DNA of 43,854 nt from an uncultured Prevotellaceae bacterium (lineage in GTDB: Bacteria > Bacteroidota > Bacteroidia > Bacteroidales > Bacteroidaceae): NCBI GenBank assembly GCA_902799905.1, contig CADCCB010000053.1, forward strand, positions 1 to 43,854, in the 5' to 3' direction. Each line of letters starts with the position of its first letter. The stretch's first letter is position 1. The notes below the pieces were generated by a model, which saw only the letters and a program-made list of their open reading frames with translations, searched no databases and was not told the DNA's origin. This document shows, in pieces, positions 12,401 to 18,220 of this stretch. Both the position numbers and the translations under genes were made by a program.

Positions 12401-13193
12401 CAAGGCCCAGCAGATAGAGATATGGGGCAGCGCCTACAAGCGGCAGGCCGACCGCACCATCAAGGTGAAGCAGGGATGGAACAGCATTGGCTACACACCG
12501 ATGGTGAGCCTGCCCGTCAGGACGGCACTGACCGACTACTTCGACGAGGCCATGCCCGGCGATGTGGTGAAGAACCAGCATACGTTCGCCATGTTCACCG
12601 CCGACGGCAAGGGTGGCGGCGAGTGGCTCGGCACGCTGAAGTACATGAAGCCGGGCGAGGGCTACATGCTGCACCGCCAGGGAACCACCGAGGCGCAGTT
12701 CTGCTATCCGTACTATGAGCCGGGAACGACATTCATCGAGAACAGCGTGAACAAGGCTCCGCAGCGCGGCAGCAACTTCAGCACGACGATGAGCGTCGTG
12801 GCCGAGGCTGTCGGCATAGAGATGGAGGATGGGGACCGTCTCCTGGCTTTCGCCGGAGGTGAACTGGTTGGGGATACCCAACTCCAATCCCTCCCAGTGA
12901 GGGAAGGGCACGAGGGTGGCCTCTTCTTCCTGAGTATCGAAGGCGACATAGAGGGACCGCTGTCCTTTGCCATTGAGCGTGGAGACGAGATCATCGCCAC
13001 TACGGGCGAGGTGATGCGCTATGAGGCCGACGGCATCAGCGGTTCACCGGCCATGCCTACGCAGATCAGTTTCGTCACTGTCGACCAACTGCCCAAGGAC
13101 GGTTGGTACACGCTGCAGGGCATCAAACTACAGAATGCTCCGACGCAGAGCGGTGTATATATTTATAATGGTAAGAAACAAGTGATCAAATAG
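456..13193 (+). CDS. Giant secreted multidomain surface protein with GLUG-like and LamG-like modules
   Basis: The gene encodes 4245 residues. A long basic N-terminus is followed by a hydrophobic segment ending AWA at residue 51, a signal peptidase I site. Modules with the pattern ADWxxFC, then RGTFxGNGHTL, then repeated G-rich strands (GLUG-like) start near residues 66, 662, 892, 1189 and 3131; four of them close with a LGxxW, G(R/N)xVP cap or a variant. A fibronectin-like region (~1438-1540), two carboxypeptidase-regulatory-like beta domains (~1543-1700) and a long unassigned middle follow. Two LamG-like domains lie at ~2909-3062 and ~3382-3540, on either side of the fifth GLUG module. Further on come a BACON-like stretch (~3699-3784), two AF-domain repeats and a tail ending SGVYIYNGKKQVIK, which resembles type IX secretion tails. 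The likely role is a surface adhesin or glycan-binding protein; the ligand is unknown. Start chosen for the complete signal peptide; residue 7 (474) is an alternative Met. Confidence 0.85.
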   Translation: MNNRKVMITNTKTRRVSPVGEVISSWRQRLHLAAAMVLMLVGMLVPHGAWADSSGLETAFIGDKSYYVLRSNADWLKFRDMVDDSQGKEVNAIMDADFTIEKSIALTSGVYYNGTFNGNGHTLNVNISGVGLSEVAPFSKVKEATFRDLRVTGSVKGGQWTGGLIGRVLYEGQPNVYIERVWVSADVTSTEAHASGFIGHGSQSITHINDCRYDGKLSSNEFNSCILWADDGDKRRWHRLYEKSTSNGASRYGFSYVYVGGDIWGQAWGAKGNENCSLCISSHDWSEMASGCKSITTQSDVVKKMNGEKAGSWHLVKDGNEEKAAPVMDTWPSAGDVNFETYDIVPGTEDGEKGMLKIPFSCDQPVKYIDVTYVNENGQTKTLSRVTYSDNTYAGFIKVPATEQHHNLTITARLAVGTVTKTVDDKQDAVLHTPLRLSATLLQFSTNSQLADAGAVELKWEVDASSYKDAISSDQFNVMRSLTGNTDDLVSIGAIPFEEGTATYTFRDETLMSALAAANLDDSQQAPQVLYYVTRAAAQQLWGVSNTTAAAQTIMPLSQLHLLRVSDYQTAWADQTARTVKVTWQYADEAAAVWDSRAKMNIVVSATNREGNGAGTYLVPLTEADMLAREKVITLDRSCVDYKITFDVERGESAIPVEPSTYFEIRTAEDWTAFCQKVKDAGGKTNVNATLLADIAVGEMAGIDSSKPFRGVFEGNGHTLTVNILGNERFTGIFRYVGNATFRNLNIAGTVQSNSMYATGLVADIIDQSTVTIENCRSSVNLVCTGSGEMTMSGFVGRLQKANLTIRNCRFDGSFKSANGNGHAGFVSWEAPNSNVIVENCLFDPISIDTKFDYCETWVRKDGKSSAVVSVTNCHATREYKAATSASEFPGYFVINSSADWNTFCNMVEQAQGNSDVNAILNADITVTQQAGSDYYRYRGTFDGNGHTININLNTDDYGAVFKKASYCTIKNLRVTGNINCSSGSSDAGGIIGSVSSEGYTADIINCRVSATIKGYWVGGIVGVALSSKITLTNCLFDGNLVGYDSNSRGSAFVGRRDSNDAPPTLNNCLDHGTYQSFAIKGLIYNGIAQTPAGSNNWSYNGLTGATAVGSLSASDLAAKLGSGWTVEDGNAVPVMQIKAASGNVAGKSADQIVALLGSGWQKNASGNPVPKMANNAQQAIPYSAKHPFNIHTTADWDAFCKLVTEAKSQKDIYAQLLADITVTKVAGYNSAEAYRGTFDGNGHTLTLNIKDNANNTALFSHSATATLRNLNVNGSVEGINYTAALVGCVDNGATFVAENCHVSASIINNSQYAGGLVGQTQGSKTTIRNCLFDGSITAKSGSYAGSFIGWANDNSTVEYCLENGTYTGFAHAGANYRNSGQSFGGKTNYTYKDWYEISKVGTMTATELVKALGSQWWQLDAVGRPVPKTVGGLIDGMPTFYYENMGHIDPNSLRIETLPTSAVLTWANQTDEPVDYYEVWRRDKTESSWGSEPIATQLTVTQYEDKATSPVHQYIYKVRGVTSCEGLHYDDTKEVEGMCEQTATVEGYLRFLDGTGIPGEQIIVTVDGKERSTVTDESGFFRFKDLPYKDKQMTTYALTTTLGGDIGTTVTFGTYAGENVVKNVVIEVASSVKISGTVQYEGTSIPVQGVSFLVNNHEVRNSAGLVTTDHEGKFAFRMLPGNASIQAVKDGHKFWRSGYYHLNDDDPDTLKTYDFQTDKAGLMFYDQTRVKLIGRIVGGKKQGELPLGYALSKNNLGDSLRMVLTLEGDNASRLVFDIQDRSLKERNEVFQHTEANKVDKTVTHQTKVHTTLNRKEVHPDPYTGEYEVDLPPVKWKIQQITASGYATLFQDGQTGDVIDLTDSITPHEDKVKGTWETATVKVTDPVEKYNAKYSRIYHSPVIIDYRQQGFDPFDYFGERYYSYQNLSGQKEKLALAYGVRKPDWPQGKRDSLETRYTFGHPVFNIDRKYGFTISAIEKYYYNNNPKSDTIDVVHLEGGVVTIHNGMVSATHRDTLHLDSQGQGNYTIEAAQTPYLLTGDDALHTVTMTLEMDGTHYEAEPLKAYVLNVKPKDGAKDILSFSTPQLIDILRDPPGGTSHATLSKGSTLKYAYQMDMSWSAGASFSLSAGSGVNSFTGVVAAPMGAGGVGGFNTIASSDYSTSLDIVWSGSGQRAFNYTMNINEDISTSSDKKLVGADGDVYIGVVQNIVVKPATAIRAIPHSVFQQMAGSVEKGRMVEIAQGRDDRDSLLHFVRDEIVTYGPELTSNFVHSQYYIVRQLIPELAEQVFSMMFIGTAADAKAKANATGKTVYRSLVGKDDPEFGASKYERIYPDNYTGSMVDSVSIFHNAMTEWVKMIARNEQEKMSVQAKDLVKNFDIDGGNSLSYSESFTSDYSKTTSFVTPFGSAVSDYFENKGGDITMSIVAFLGPTVAKLLGSVLNTSTGGTMTSTGESESGGKTQVSVSAFGTTFKFGLTPSMSFNVVPKSTESKSYNRKESFTIGMDKKSHLDFDVYHVTTASQIASTGSLSAMDVFYNNNFFDLEGDNKKFLKRNLDLDKEYATPRSFVYRTRGGATCRPWEDERKTLFHEPGKVMDERTKKIENPIIMMDKQSLSGVPYGEPARFKLYITNESEQPEASYFYFDLYQSEMSNPDGAKMMIDGMPLTGSGRTIEVHPGQVTEKTLEVYAGEKFDYEGLSIGVISQGDINCYQEVAFDVHFLQTAGSVAISSPGDKWIMNCDAPTDGSRGWYLPVVISGFNKNQKNFDHIEFQYKETTRGDDYWTNLCGYYADSTLYRAASGTKEMIPENGNIQAHFFGEGTVMEKGYDLRAVLFCRNGNAFLTSESKVISGIKDTRRPQLFGTPEPKSGVLGPGENIIFDFSEDIEYNYLQATTNFEVVGETNETAVQEAPSLQFGGNGYAQTQSRRNFVNKDVTIEVMIKPEDTSNDMPLFSHGSEGKSLQLWFTKERRLKAVVNNGSDTIVAVSDSVLQFTGFQRVAMVLDNENKRLMLYGKQQVGSKDNVVYSGTGQLTFGAAEDATDGKEKFFKGRMLQGRLWYRAMDLATLNRYSGRLLTGYEMGLADYYPMNDGTGDYAADLAQGAHLMLSGASWAQPEGMSLRIDNSDAAASTDQNMTISSTDDWNTFCTMVSDAKGQYNVNAELLADITVTKVAGYNSAEAYRGTFEGNGHTLTLNIKDNANNTALFSHAATATLRNLNVMGSVEGINYTAALVGCVDNGATFVTENCHVSTSITTTRQYAGGLVGQTQGAKTTIRNCLFDGSITASSGTYAGSFIGWANDNVTVEYCLENGTYTGFAHVGANYRNNGRSFGGKTNYTYKDWYEISNVGTKTAEELVTALGDGWTIDGNGNVVPHVNTSKASTASQLRGLQLRTDLFQRDDEQDYTLMFWFKTPNENGTLMANGSGKATDEGARNKFFIGFEGHVLKYRTNGREFELGDDLWNDAWHHFAMTVNRARNVASIYIDNVAKAQLTTDSLGGMLGTRFFLGNTVWQNSGDPVVHQANPYTGHIDGLMLFEQALPTTLIRRYSTKSPGGEERGLIAHMPFDHQVRQKSGELALQPWAMSTRVKRDNDGIDTGKRDSVFVDSVDKILSLIDRNIGAPVQAYEKLRNLKFSYVGRNNQLLVNIDEQDSRINKQNVYVTLYDIPDKNGNFMASPTTESFYVNRNPLTWMTLGKHRVVTIRHGMSLTLVGIIENNGGKAHTYTIENVPRWITVDKTSDIVQPQTTDEIDFTISPDLEVGTYDQMIYLVDEDGMSDAYYLELTVEGEAPDWTVAQEMKRYSMNIVAQVFVNNDLVTDSRDIVGAFDDTGRCMGVNNIEYDPATGRSMLYMTVYDSTTVANHLTFRLWHYDTGKTMKLTPTEFINFGDQAIVGTVDKPVGLYSEEEYLQKLDLARGWNWVSFNVYNQAFASVESILSRFPWQEGDILTEDSEDLTLTYRNGQWMSNSNTDISRIKLSQQYSYRVKVGKAQQIEIWGSAYKRQADRTIKVKQGWNSIGYTPMVSLPVRTALTDYFDEAMPGDVVKNQHTFAMFTADGKGGGEWLGTLKYMKPGEGYMLHRQGTTEAQFCYPYYEPGTTFIENSVNKAPQRGSNFSTTMSVVAEAVGIEMEDGDRLLAFAGGELVGDTQLQSLPVREGHEGGLFFLSIEGDIEGPLSFAIERGDEIIATTGEVMRYEADGISGSPAMPTQISFVTVDQLPKDGWYTLQGIKLQNAPTQSGVYIYNGKKQVIK
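4107..4654 (+). repeat. Intragenic duplicated GLUG module, copy A
   Basis: About 548 bases are nearly identical to 9933-10480 (constant offset 5826, no gaps seen) and encode residues ~1218-1400 of the giant protein. Long stretches match exactly. Differences cluster at about 4342-4398, where both silent and replacing changes are dense. Confidence 0.9.
9933..10480 (+). repeat. Intragenic duplicated GLUG module, copy B
   Basis: Partner of 4107-4654, encoding residues ~3160-3342. It lies between the two LamG-like domains, while copy A precedes the fibronectin-like region. The other three GLUG modules are clearly more diverged in DNA, so this pair arose by recent duplication or was kept alike by gene conversion. 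Confidence 0.9.
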
Positions 13194-13197
13194 TTCA

Positions 13198-13959
13198 ATG
13201 AAAAAGTCTGCAATAAAAATAATGTTTCTGGCGGCAGTCCTCACCTTCGTGTGGGGCTGCTCGTCAGACGATGAAAGTACATCAGCCAACTATACGTTTG
13301 CTACAGCGGAGAAACCGGCATGGAGTGTAGACCTGACGGGCAACGACGATGCTCCGGCATGGACGGCACCGGACCCGTCGCTCTTCGAGAGTGCGATGTT
13401 CATCATGGTGAAACTGCAGGACGAACTGGCCGCCCACTCCACCGACGGCGACCTGATGGCGGTGTTCATCGGCGACGAGTGCCGCACGGTGCCTGCCATC
13501 CGCAATGTCGACAAGAACGGCGGCATCTACTTCGTACTGAAAATCCGTGGCAACAGCACCGACCGTGACGTCACGTTCTCGCTGAAATACTACAGTGTGC
13601 AACTGCACAGGATGTTCACGTTAGAGGGCACCGAGAAGTTTGCCGCCGAGCGCACCTACGGCTTCGACGAGGACTTCGTGCCGCCACTGCTGCTGGGCTG
13701 CAAGAAGTACCCCGTGCAGCAGACGCTGACGGCAGAGTTGCCTTCCACCACGCCCTTCATCCCCGGCGAGAGCGACATCGTGGCGGTATTCGCCGGCAGC
13801 GAGTGCCGTGGCGTGGGCGTCGCTGGCCAGCCGTTCACCGTCTTCCGCACAACGGACGGCGAGACGCTGGACGTGCGCTACTACAGCGCGAAACAGGCAG
13901 GTGTCTATACGCTGAAGCAGAAGGTGGGACAGGAGGCGACGATTGTCCTGAACTTCTAA
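13198..13959 (+). CDS. Surface lipoprotein with two copies of an AF-type beta domain
   Basis: The gene encodes 253 residues and starts 4 bases after the giant gene's stop, so the two are probably co-transcribed. A lipoprotein signal peptide ends at Cys21 (FVWGC). The acidic SSDDE after the cysteine resembles Bacteroidetes lipoprotein surface-export signals. The mature part holds two repeats: DLMAVFIGDECRTVP near residues 83-97 and DIVAVFAGSECRGVG near 194-208, each followed by strands ending in (K/R)YYS. The same pattern (DIVGAFDDTGRCMGV; DRLLAFAGGELVG) occurs twice in the giant's C-terminal part. I infer a dedicated partner, such as a surface anchor or cofactor of the giant protein. No enzymatic motif is visible. 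Confidence 0.75.
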   Translation: MKKSAIKIMFLAAVLTFVWGCSSDDESTSANYTFATAEKPAWSVDLTGNDDAPAWTAPDPSLFESAMFIMVKLQDELAAHSTDGDLMAVFIGDECRTVPAIRNVDKNGGIYFVLKIRGNSTDRDVTFSLKYYSVQLHRMFTLEGTEKFAAERTYGFDEDFVPPLLLGCKKYPVQQTLTAELPSTTPFIPGESDIVAVFAGSECRGVGVAGQPFTVFRTTDGETLDVRYYSAKQAGVYTLKQKVGQEATIVLNF

Positions 13960-14037
13960 TAACAACTAATAGGGCCATTAAGGCTTTACAAGATAGGCTA
14001 TCAGCCCGCCGATGGTGAACACGCCTGGCTGTAGCCG

Positions 14038-14136
14038 TCAAATTCTATTGATAATTGTGAACCGCCCGTTCCCATTGGGGTTGCGGTTAGTACATGTGAT
14101 CTCCACAGTCTTGTTGGCGTTCACGGGAGCACAGAA
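14038..14136 (-). pseudogene. Decayed C-terminal coding fragment
   Basis: Read on the minus strand, this gives 32 residues and a stop (CAPVNANKTVEITC ... NGRFTIINRI). The residues look protein-like and end cleanly, but a TAG at 14139-14137 blocks extension upstream and no start codon is present. It resembles the last beta strands of an exported protein. Family unknown. The stretch may be coincidental because it is short. Confidence 0.3.
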
Positions 14137-14212
14137 CTAAAGAAAACCAGGAAAAAGTGTGAATTTTCCTAAAAAAAGACTCGTGAGAGGATAATTTATA
14201 TCAAAAAAGTAT

Positions 14213-14220
14213 TATCTTTG
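14213..14220 (+). promoter_or_regulatory. -7 promoter box TATCTTTG for the pilus locus
   Basis: TATCTTTG followed by CATATTAATAAGG matches the Bacteroidetes TAnnTTTG box exactly. It lies 58 bases before the ATG of the OmpA-like gene and is the best promoter candidate in the window. The -33 region is AT-rich but has no clear TTTG. Confidence 0.65.
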
Positions 14221-14277
14221 CATATTAATAAGGATAGAAAAGGTCTTAATCAACCAAATCTGATATAAAAGTCTGAT

Positions 14278-16020
14278 ATGATAATAGACAAGAGACATAG
14301 TTCACTTCGAGAAACGGTAGCAGGAGCATGGCTGAAGAGGATTCTTTCAGTCTTGCTGTTCTTCGTCGTTTCGGCTGTCCAGGCTCAGCATGTGATACCC
14401 TTGCCAAGTGGTGTGAATGACAACCTGGCGGTATGCATCGACAGCGTGCGGTTCGTGTCGCTCGCCGATGCTGACGACTATGGCTTGCAGTTCCGGTTTG
14501 TCGTGATAGGCGATAGGCTGCCGCGTGAGGAACGAATCGTCATACGCCCGCTGCTTACCTGCGGTGACAGCATAGCCGCCTTCCCGCCCATTGAGATTGA
14601 TGGACTGTGGGTTTATTACCATCATGTGCGGAGCGGCAGTGTCCCGGATGGGATTCACTATCGTTCAAAGGATGTCATAGGCCACCGCTACTACAGCGAA
14701 CGGGTGGCTGTTGCCGACTGGATGCAGTTGGCCTCACTCAGTTTCCAGGTGGAGCGCACCAATGCCTGTGGTGATGTGTTGCACAGCGACGCTTTTATTT
14801 TTCGCGCGCCCGCGCATGAGTACAAAGTATATCGCGAGGAAGATGTACGCAACGAGGAGGTCCAGAGCCTGCAGGGCAGCGCCTACGTGTCGTTTCCCGT
14901 CAACAGGAGTGTGGTGCAGCCCGACTTCCGCAACAATGCCGTCGAACTGGAACGTCTGCGCCACACCATCGACAGCGTGAGTCGCGACACCTGCATCCAG
15001 ATACTGCGCATCCAGATTAAGGGTTTCGCCTCGCCGGAAGGCCCCTATGCCAACAACGACCGCCTGGCCCGTGAGCGTACCAGCAGTCTGACGCGCTATA
15101 TCATCGAGAATACCGAAGTGTCGCCCGTGCTGTTCCACACAGCCTACGAGGCAGAAGACTGGGATGGCCTGCGCGCCTTCGTCGATACCACCGCCCTGCT
15201 TACCAACCGCGAGGCTCTGCTCCAGATTATCGACAGCGACAGCAACCCCGACGACAAACTGAACCGCATCCTCAAGAACTATCCCGAGGACTATAAGACG
15301 CTGAATGACGTGGCCTTCCCACTGCTGCGTCATACCGACTACCAGATCAACTACACGCAGAAGAACGTGACGAGCACCGCCGGCACCGTGCATACCGACA
15401 CCATTTACCGCCTGCAGGCCGACACGGTGAGTCTGCCGGCACTGGCAACCGACGGCGGCTACAAGGTGTTCCGTCCACTGCTGGCTGTGAAGACCAATCT
15501 GCTCTACGACCTGCTGCTGGCACCCAACATCGAGGCGGAGATACCCTTCGGGCGTAACGGGCGCTGGAGCCTGATGGCAGAATACACCAACCCCTGGTGG
15601 CGCTGGAAGAAGTTGGACTACTCCTACGAGATTCAAGAGGGCGGTCTCGAACTGCGTCGCTGGCTCACCCCCCGCTGCGACGGCTCGCGCCCCTGGCTTA
15701 GCGGCATGTTTGCAGGTGTCTATGGTGCTGTAGCGAAATATGACATAGAGAACAATACGGTTGGCGACCAGGGTGATGTGTGGAGCGTGGGTGCCACATG
15801 GGGCTACTCGTGGCCCATTGGCAGACAATGGAATCTGGAGTTCAGCGTCTCTGCTGGCTACATCCATGGCGAGCGCCGCCACTATAACGCTGAGTTCGAT
15901 AGTACGCACCTGATTTACAAGTACACCAAGGACGTGAACTACTTCGGACCCACCAAACTCAAGGTCTCACTAGTATGGATAATTCCTTGGTTTAAGAAAC
16001 ATAAAGATATGAACATATAA
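14278..16020 (+). CDS. OmpA-like outer-membrane protein of fimbrillin loci (DUF3868/OmpA/DUF3575 type)
   Basis: The gene encodes 580 residues with a signal peptide ending AVQA at residue 36. The N-terminal part (~40-195) is a beta-rich DUF3868-like domain. Residues ~195-275 are OmpA-like, with a FPVNRSVVQPDFRNN opening and the GFASPEG ... NDRLARERTSSL pattern typical of OmpA peptidoglycan-binding folds. Residues ~399-575 (VKTNLLYDLLLAPNIEAEIP, WWRWKK, LKVSLVWIIPW) match the DUF3575 outer-membrane domain. Proteins of this build usually head fimbrillin clusters in Bacteroides and Prevotella and are thought to help pilus assembly or anchorage. The next gene is the DUF5119-type lipoprotein, which fits that order. 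The last codons (KDMNI) are read from sequence identical to the neighbouring 16021 repeat. Confidence 0.8.
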   Translation: MIIDKRHSSLRETVAGAWLKRILSVLLFFVVSAVQAQHVIPLPSGVNDNLAVCIDSVRFVSLADADDYGLQFRFVVIGDRLPREERIVIRPLLTCGDSIAAFPPIEIDGLWVYYHHVRSGSVPDGIHYRSKDVIGHRYYSERVAVADWMQLASLSFQVERTNACGDVLHSDAFIFRAPAHEYKVYREEDVRNEEVQSLQGSAYVSFPVNRSVVQPDFRNNAVELERLRHTIDSVSRDTCIQILRIQIKGFASPEGPYANNDRLARERTSSLTRYIIENTEVSPVLFHTAYEAEDWDGLRAFVDTTALLTNREALLQIIDSDSNPDDKLNRILKNYPEDYKTLNDVAFPLLRHTDYQINYTQKNVTSTAGTVHTDTIYRLQADTVSLPALATDGGYKVFRPLLAVKTNLLYDLLLAPNIEAEIPFGRNGRWSLMAEYTNPWWRWKKLDYSYEIQEGGLELRRWLTPRCDGSRPWLSGMFAGVYGAVAKYDIENNTVGDQGDVWSVGATWGYSWPIGRQWNLEFSVSAGYIHGERRHYNAEFDSTHLIYKYTKDVNYFGPTKLKVSLVWIIPWFKKHKDMNI

Positions 16021-16260
16021 TGAAGATATAACGATATGAACATATAATTATCATATAATGGCCCATATAATTTTTCATATAATAATTAATGATAATTCGT
16101 GGAACATTCATGGTAATTCGTGTTAAAGAAGAAAAGAAGAAGATATAATGAAGATATAACGATATGAACATATAATTATCATATAATGAACCGCGAATTT
16201 ATCATATAATTAAATGGAAAATTACATGGAACATTCATGGTAATTCGTGTTAAAGACAAA
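16021..16260 (+). repeat. AT-rich direct repeats between pilus genes
   Basis: A 40-base unit (tgaagatataacgatatg ... atcatataatg) occurs at 16021-16060 and again, identical, at 16149-16188. A 29-base unit (ggaacattcatggtaattc...) occurs at 16101-16129 and 16228-16256. The two units alternate, so a block of about 127 bases has been duplicated. The end of the preceding gene runs into the same sequence. No gene is seen here. Confidence 0.85.
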
Positions 16261-16269
16261 AATAAAGAA

Positions 16270-17412
16270 ATGATGAAGAGAAGAGACATATTGAATGTAA
16301 GGAGAAAGATGCAGGCCGCTGCCGCGCATCTCGCTTGCCTGTTCGTGCTCCTCTTCCTTGCCTCCTGCTATCGCGAGCCCCTGGAACTCTACCACGACGG
16401 TAAGGCCGATGTGCAGATCACCTACGACTGGATGTCTGAATTCGGACAGCGTCCCGACGGTATGACGCTGATGCTGGCAAAGGACAGCGACCAGATAAAC
16501 ACCTACGATGTGACCCACAATATCGATCAGACCAGTATGCGTGCCAACTCAGGCACCTATAAACTGACTGTGATGAACAAAACCTTCGCAGAGTACAGCA
16601 CCGTCAACTTCTACGACCGCACCAGTCATAACGACCTCCATGCGAAGTCGAAGACCTACTACGTGCAGAGCGAGAACATCTGGGACAACGGCCGTACCTA
16701 TCTGGAGCAGCCTGAGAAGATAGGTGTCGGTATTGACACCTTCACGGTGTCGAACGTCATCGACAGCCTGATATTCTACGACTACCGCGATACGTCCATA
16801 CCCGATACCATCCACATCAGGCGCCACGTCGTCATTGAGCCTATGACAACCACGCTCACCGTGCGTGTCAAGGTGCGGGGCATCAGTTATATGCGTGCCA
16901 TGGAAGGCTATGTCACCGGTATGGCCGACGGCTTCTACCTGAACCAGCGCTGGCGCACCAGAGATGTGGGAACCATCAAACTCGAAGGCTTCGAGCGCGA
17001 CCGTGAGTACGAGGCAGAAACCCGTCGCAGAACAGACGATGAACAGGAGGAGAATGTGGGATGGATGACCTGTCACGTGGAGACCTTCGGACTGCCCCAC
17101 GGACGCGAGTTGCTGAAAGACCGCGTGCCGGAGTCCAACTATATCATGCTCCACTTCACCCTGCTCGACGGACGTACCGTTGACTTTGCCTACCAGGTGG
17201 GTAAGAACATCCGTTACCTAGGTGACGACGGCACGCTGGAGATCTTCTATCAGGCTGATGTGGCGCTGGAACTCGACCTCGTGATCGACGCTCCGTTCTA
17301 CAAAAACGACGAGGTGCCCACCATGCCTTACGCCCAGCCCGAGGGCACCGGCCAGTTCGATGCCGAAGTGGAACCTTGGGGCGACGATGAGAATGTGGAG
17401 GTACCGATGTAA
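16270..17412 (+). CDS. DUF5119-type fimbrial lipoprotein, candidate pilus anchor (FimB/Mfa2 role)
   Basis: From ATG 16270 the product has 380 residues. A basic N-terminus and hydrophobic stretch end in LASC with Cys33 as lipidation site. The body (YREPLELYHDGKADVQITYDW, FYLNQRWR, GLPHGRELL, LALELDLVID-like strands near the end) fits DUF5119 proteins, which follow the OmpA-like gene in many Bacteroidales fimbrillin clusters and resemble FimB/Mfa2 anchors in placement. An upstream in-frame ATG at 16237 lies inside a 29-base intergenic repeat that also occurs without a gene at 16101, so I prefer 16270 (or 16273). The acidic C-terminus ends EVPM. Confidence 0.75.
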   Translation: MMKRRDILNVRRKMQAAAAHLACLFVLLFLASCYREPLELYHDGKADVQITYDWMSEFGQRPDGMTLMLAKDSDQINTYDVTHNIDQTSMRANSGTYKLTVMNKTFAEYSTVNFYDRTSHNDLHAKSKTYYVQSENIWDNGRTYLEQPEKIGVGIDTFTVSNVIDSLIFYDYRDTSIPDTIHIRRHVVIEPMTTTLTVRVKVRGISYMRAMEGYVTGMADGFYLNQRWRTRDVGTIKLEGFERDREYEAETRRRTDDEQEENVGWMTCHVETFGLPHGRELLKDRVPESNYIMLHFTLLDGRTVDFAYQVGKNIRYLGDDGTLEIFYQADVALELDLVIDAPFYKNDEVPTMPYAQPEGTGQFDAEVEPWGDDENVEVPM

Positions 17413-17791
17413 GAGGTGAGAGTTAAGAGTTAAGAATTAAGAGTTAAGAAAAAATATGGATGAGAACAAGAAAAAAATAATTATATGATAAATTCTTGCT
17501 TAGGCAAGCGACCAAAGGTCGAGTCCATGGGCCGCTCGGCGACGCAAGGAGACGCTTGCTACCGAAGGGAAAAATAAACACGAATTACCACGAATGTCCC
17601 ACGAATTATCATGAATTAAAAGTAAAACGACCACGAATTGAACGAATTAAACGAATAAATAATTATATGATAAATTACATGGGAAATTACATGGCAATTA
17701 CATGTTAAATATAAAACACGAATTATCACGAATTACCCACGAATTATCATGAATTAAATATAAACAACTAAGAAGTAAGAAAAAAGAAACA
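17413..17791. repeat. Repeat-filled intergenic region with one L-R element
   Basis: It begins with a tandem of GAGTTAAG/GAATTAAG units. Next is a composite L-R element at 17495-17570, cut short at its 3' end. Then come AT-rich blocks of the type CACGAATTACCACGAAT and AATTACATGG. These blocks recur between all later cassettes. Short frames here are read through the repeat and are not credible genes. Confidence 0.8.
17495..17570 (+). repeat. L-R hairpin element, copy 1 (3' truncated)
   Basis: It matches the intact 82-base copy at 23201-23282 from CTTGC up to GAAGGGA, then lacks the closing CGCAAG. It contains the stems CTTGC/GCAAG and GACC/GGTC of module L and GCAAG/CTTGC of module R. Confidence 0.85.
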
Positions 17792-18220
17792 ATGGATTAC
17801 AAGAAGTACAAAGACATCGTATATAAAATCATTGGTGCATCGATGGAAGTGCACGATGAGTTGAACTGGGGCCTGCTGGAACCAGTCTATAACGAGGCTT
17901 TGCACTTGGAACTGCTCGACCGAGGTGTCAGCAATGAGCGCGAGAAACAAATACCGTGCTATTACAAGAACCGTCTGATGGAGAAATTCTACCAGATGGA
18001 TATAGTAGTGGGCGACGTGGTGGTGGAACTGAAATCGGTAGACGAACTCAATTCGGCTCACAGAGCACAACTCTTCAACTATCTGCGCCTGACTCATAAA
18101 CCTATTGGTCTGCTCATCAACTTTGGGCAGGCGAGCCTACAGGGAGAACGTTACGGATATGATGAGGACACGAATGAGTGTATCTTACTAGACAAAGACA
18201 TGAACCCTGTATATGAATAA
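17792..18220 (+). CDS. GxxExxY family protein, PD-(D/E)XK nuclease-like
   Basis: The gene encodes 142 residues, about the usual length for this family. The signature G27-E30-Y33 (GLLEPVY) is preceded by the usual EVHDELNWG helix. A PD-(D/E)XK-type core is visible: Asp70 in MDIVV and Glu79-x-Lys81 in VVVELKS. There is no signal peptide, so it is cytoplasmic. The biological role of this widespread family is not established; the fold predicts nucleic-acid binding or cleavage. It sits alone between two repeat-filled gaps inside a locus of exported pilus proteins, which suggests an inserted gene rather than a pilus component. Confidence 0.85.
   Translation: MDYKKYKDIVYKIIGASMEVHDELNWGLLEPVYNEALHLELLDRGVSNEREKQIPCYYKNRLMEKFYQMDIVVGDVVVELKSVDELNSAHRAQLFNYLRLTHKPIGLLINFGQASLQGERYGYDEDTNECILLDKDMNPVYE

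Larger units (their letters stand above)
13960..14277. other. Intergenic region with a gene remnant and a promoter
   Basis: This 318-base stretch separates the giant-protein unit from the pilus unit. It contains a short decayed minus-strand coding fragment (14038-14136) and, near its right end, an AT-rich segment with a TATCTTTG box. I see no intact gene, RNA gene or convincing terminator hairpin. Confidence 0.6.

Noticed and set aside
16237-16269. Upstream ATG start for the DUF5119-type lipoprotein
   Set aside because: It lies in a 29-base intergenic repeat that also occurs at 16101-16129 without a gene. ATG 16270 gives a normal lipoprotein signal.
17496-17708. Small frames beginning LLRQATKGRVHG that recur at 17496, 23395 and 29456
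   Set aside because: They are read through the L-R elements. The intact element is 82 bases, not a multiple of three, and the frames run into unrelated repeats at different points, so a conserved peptide is unlikely.
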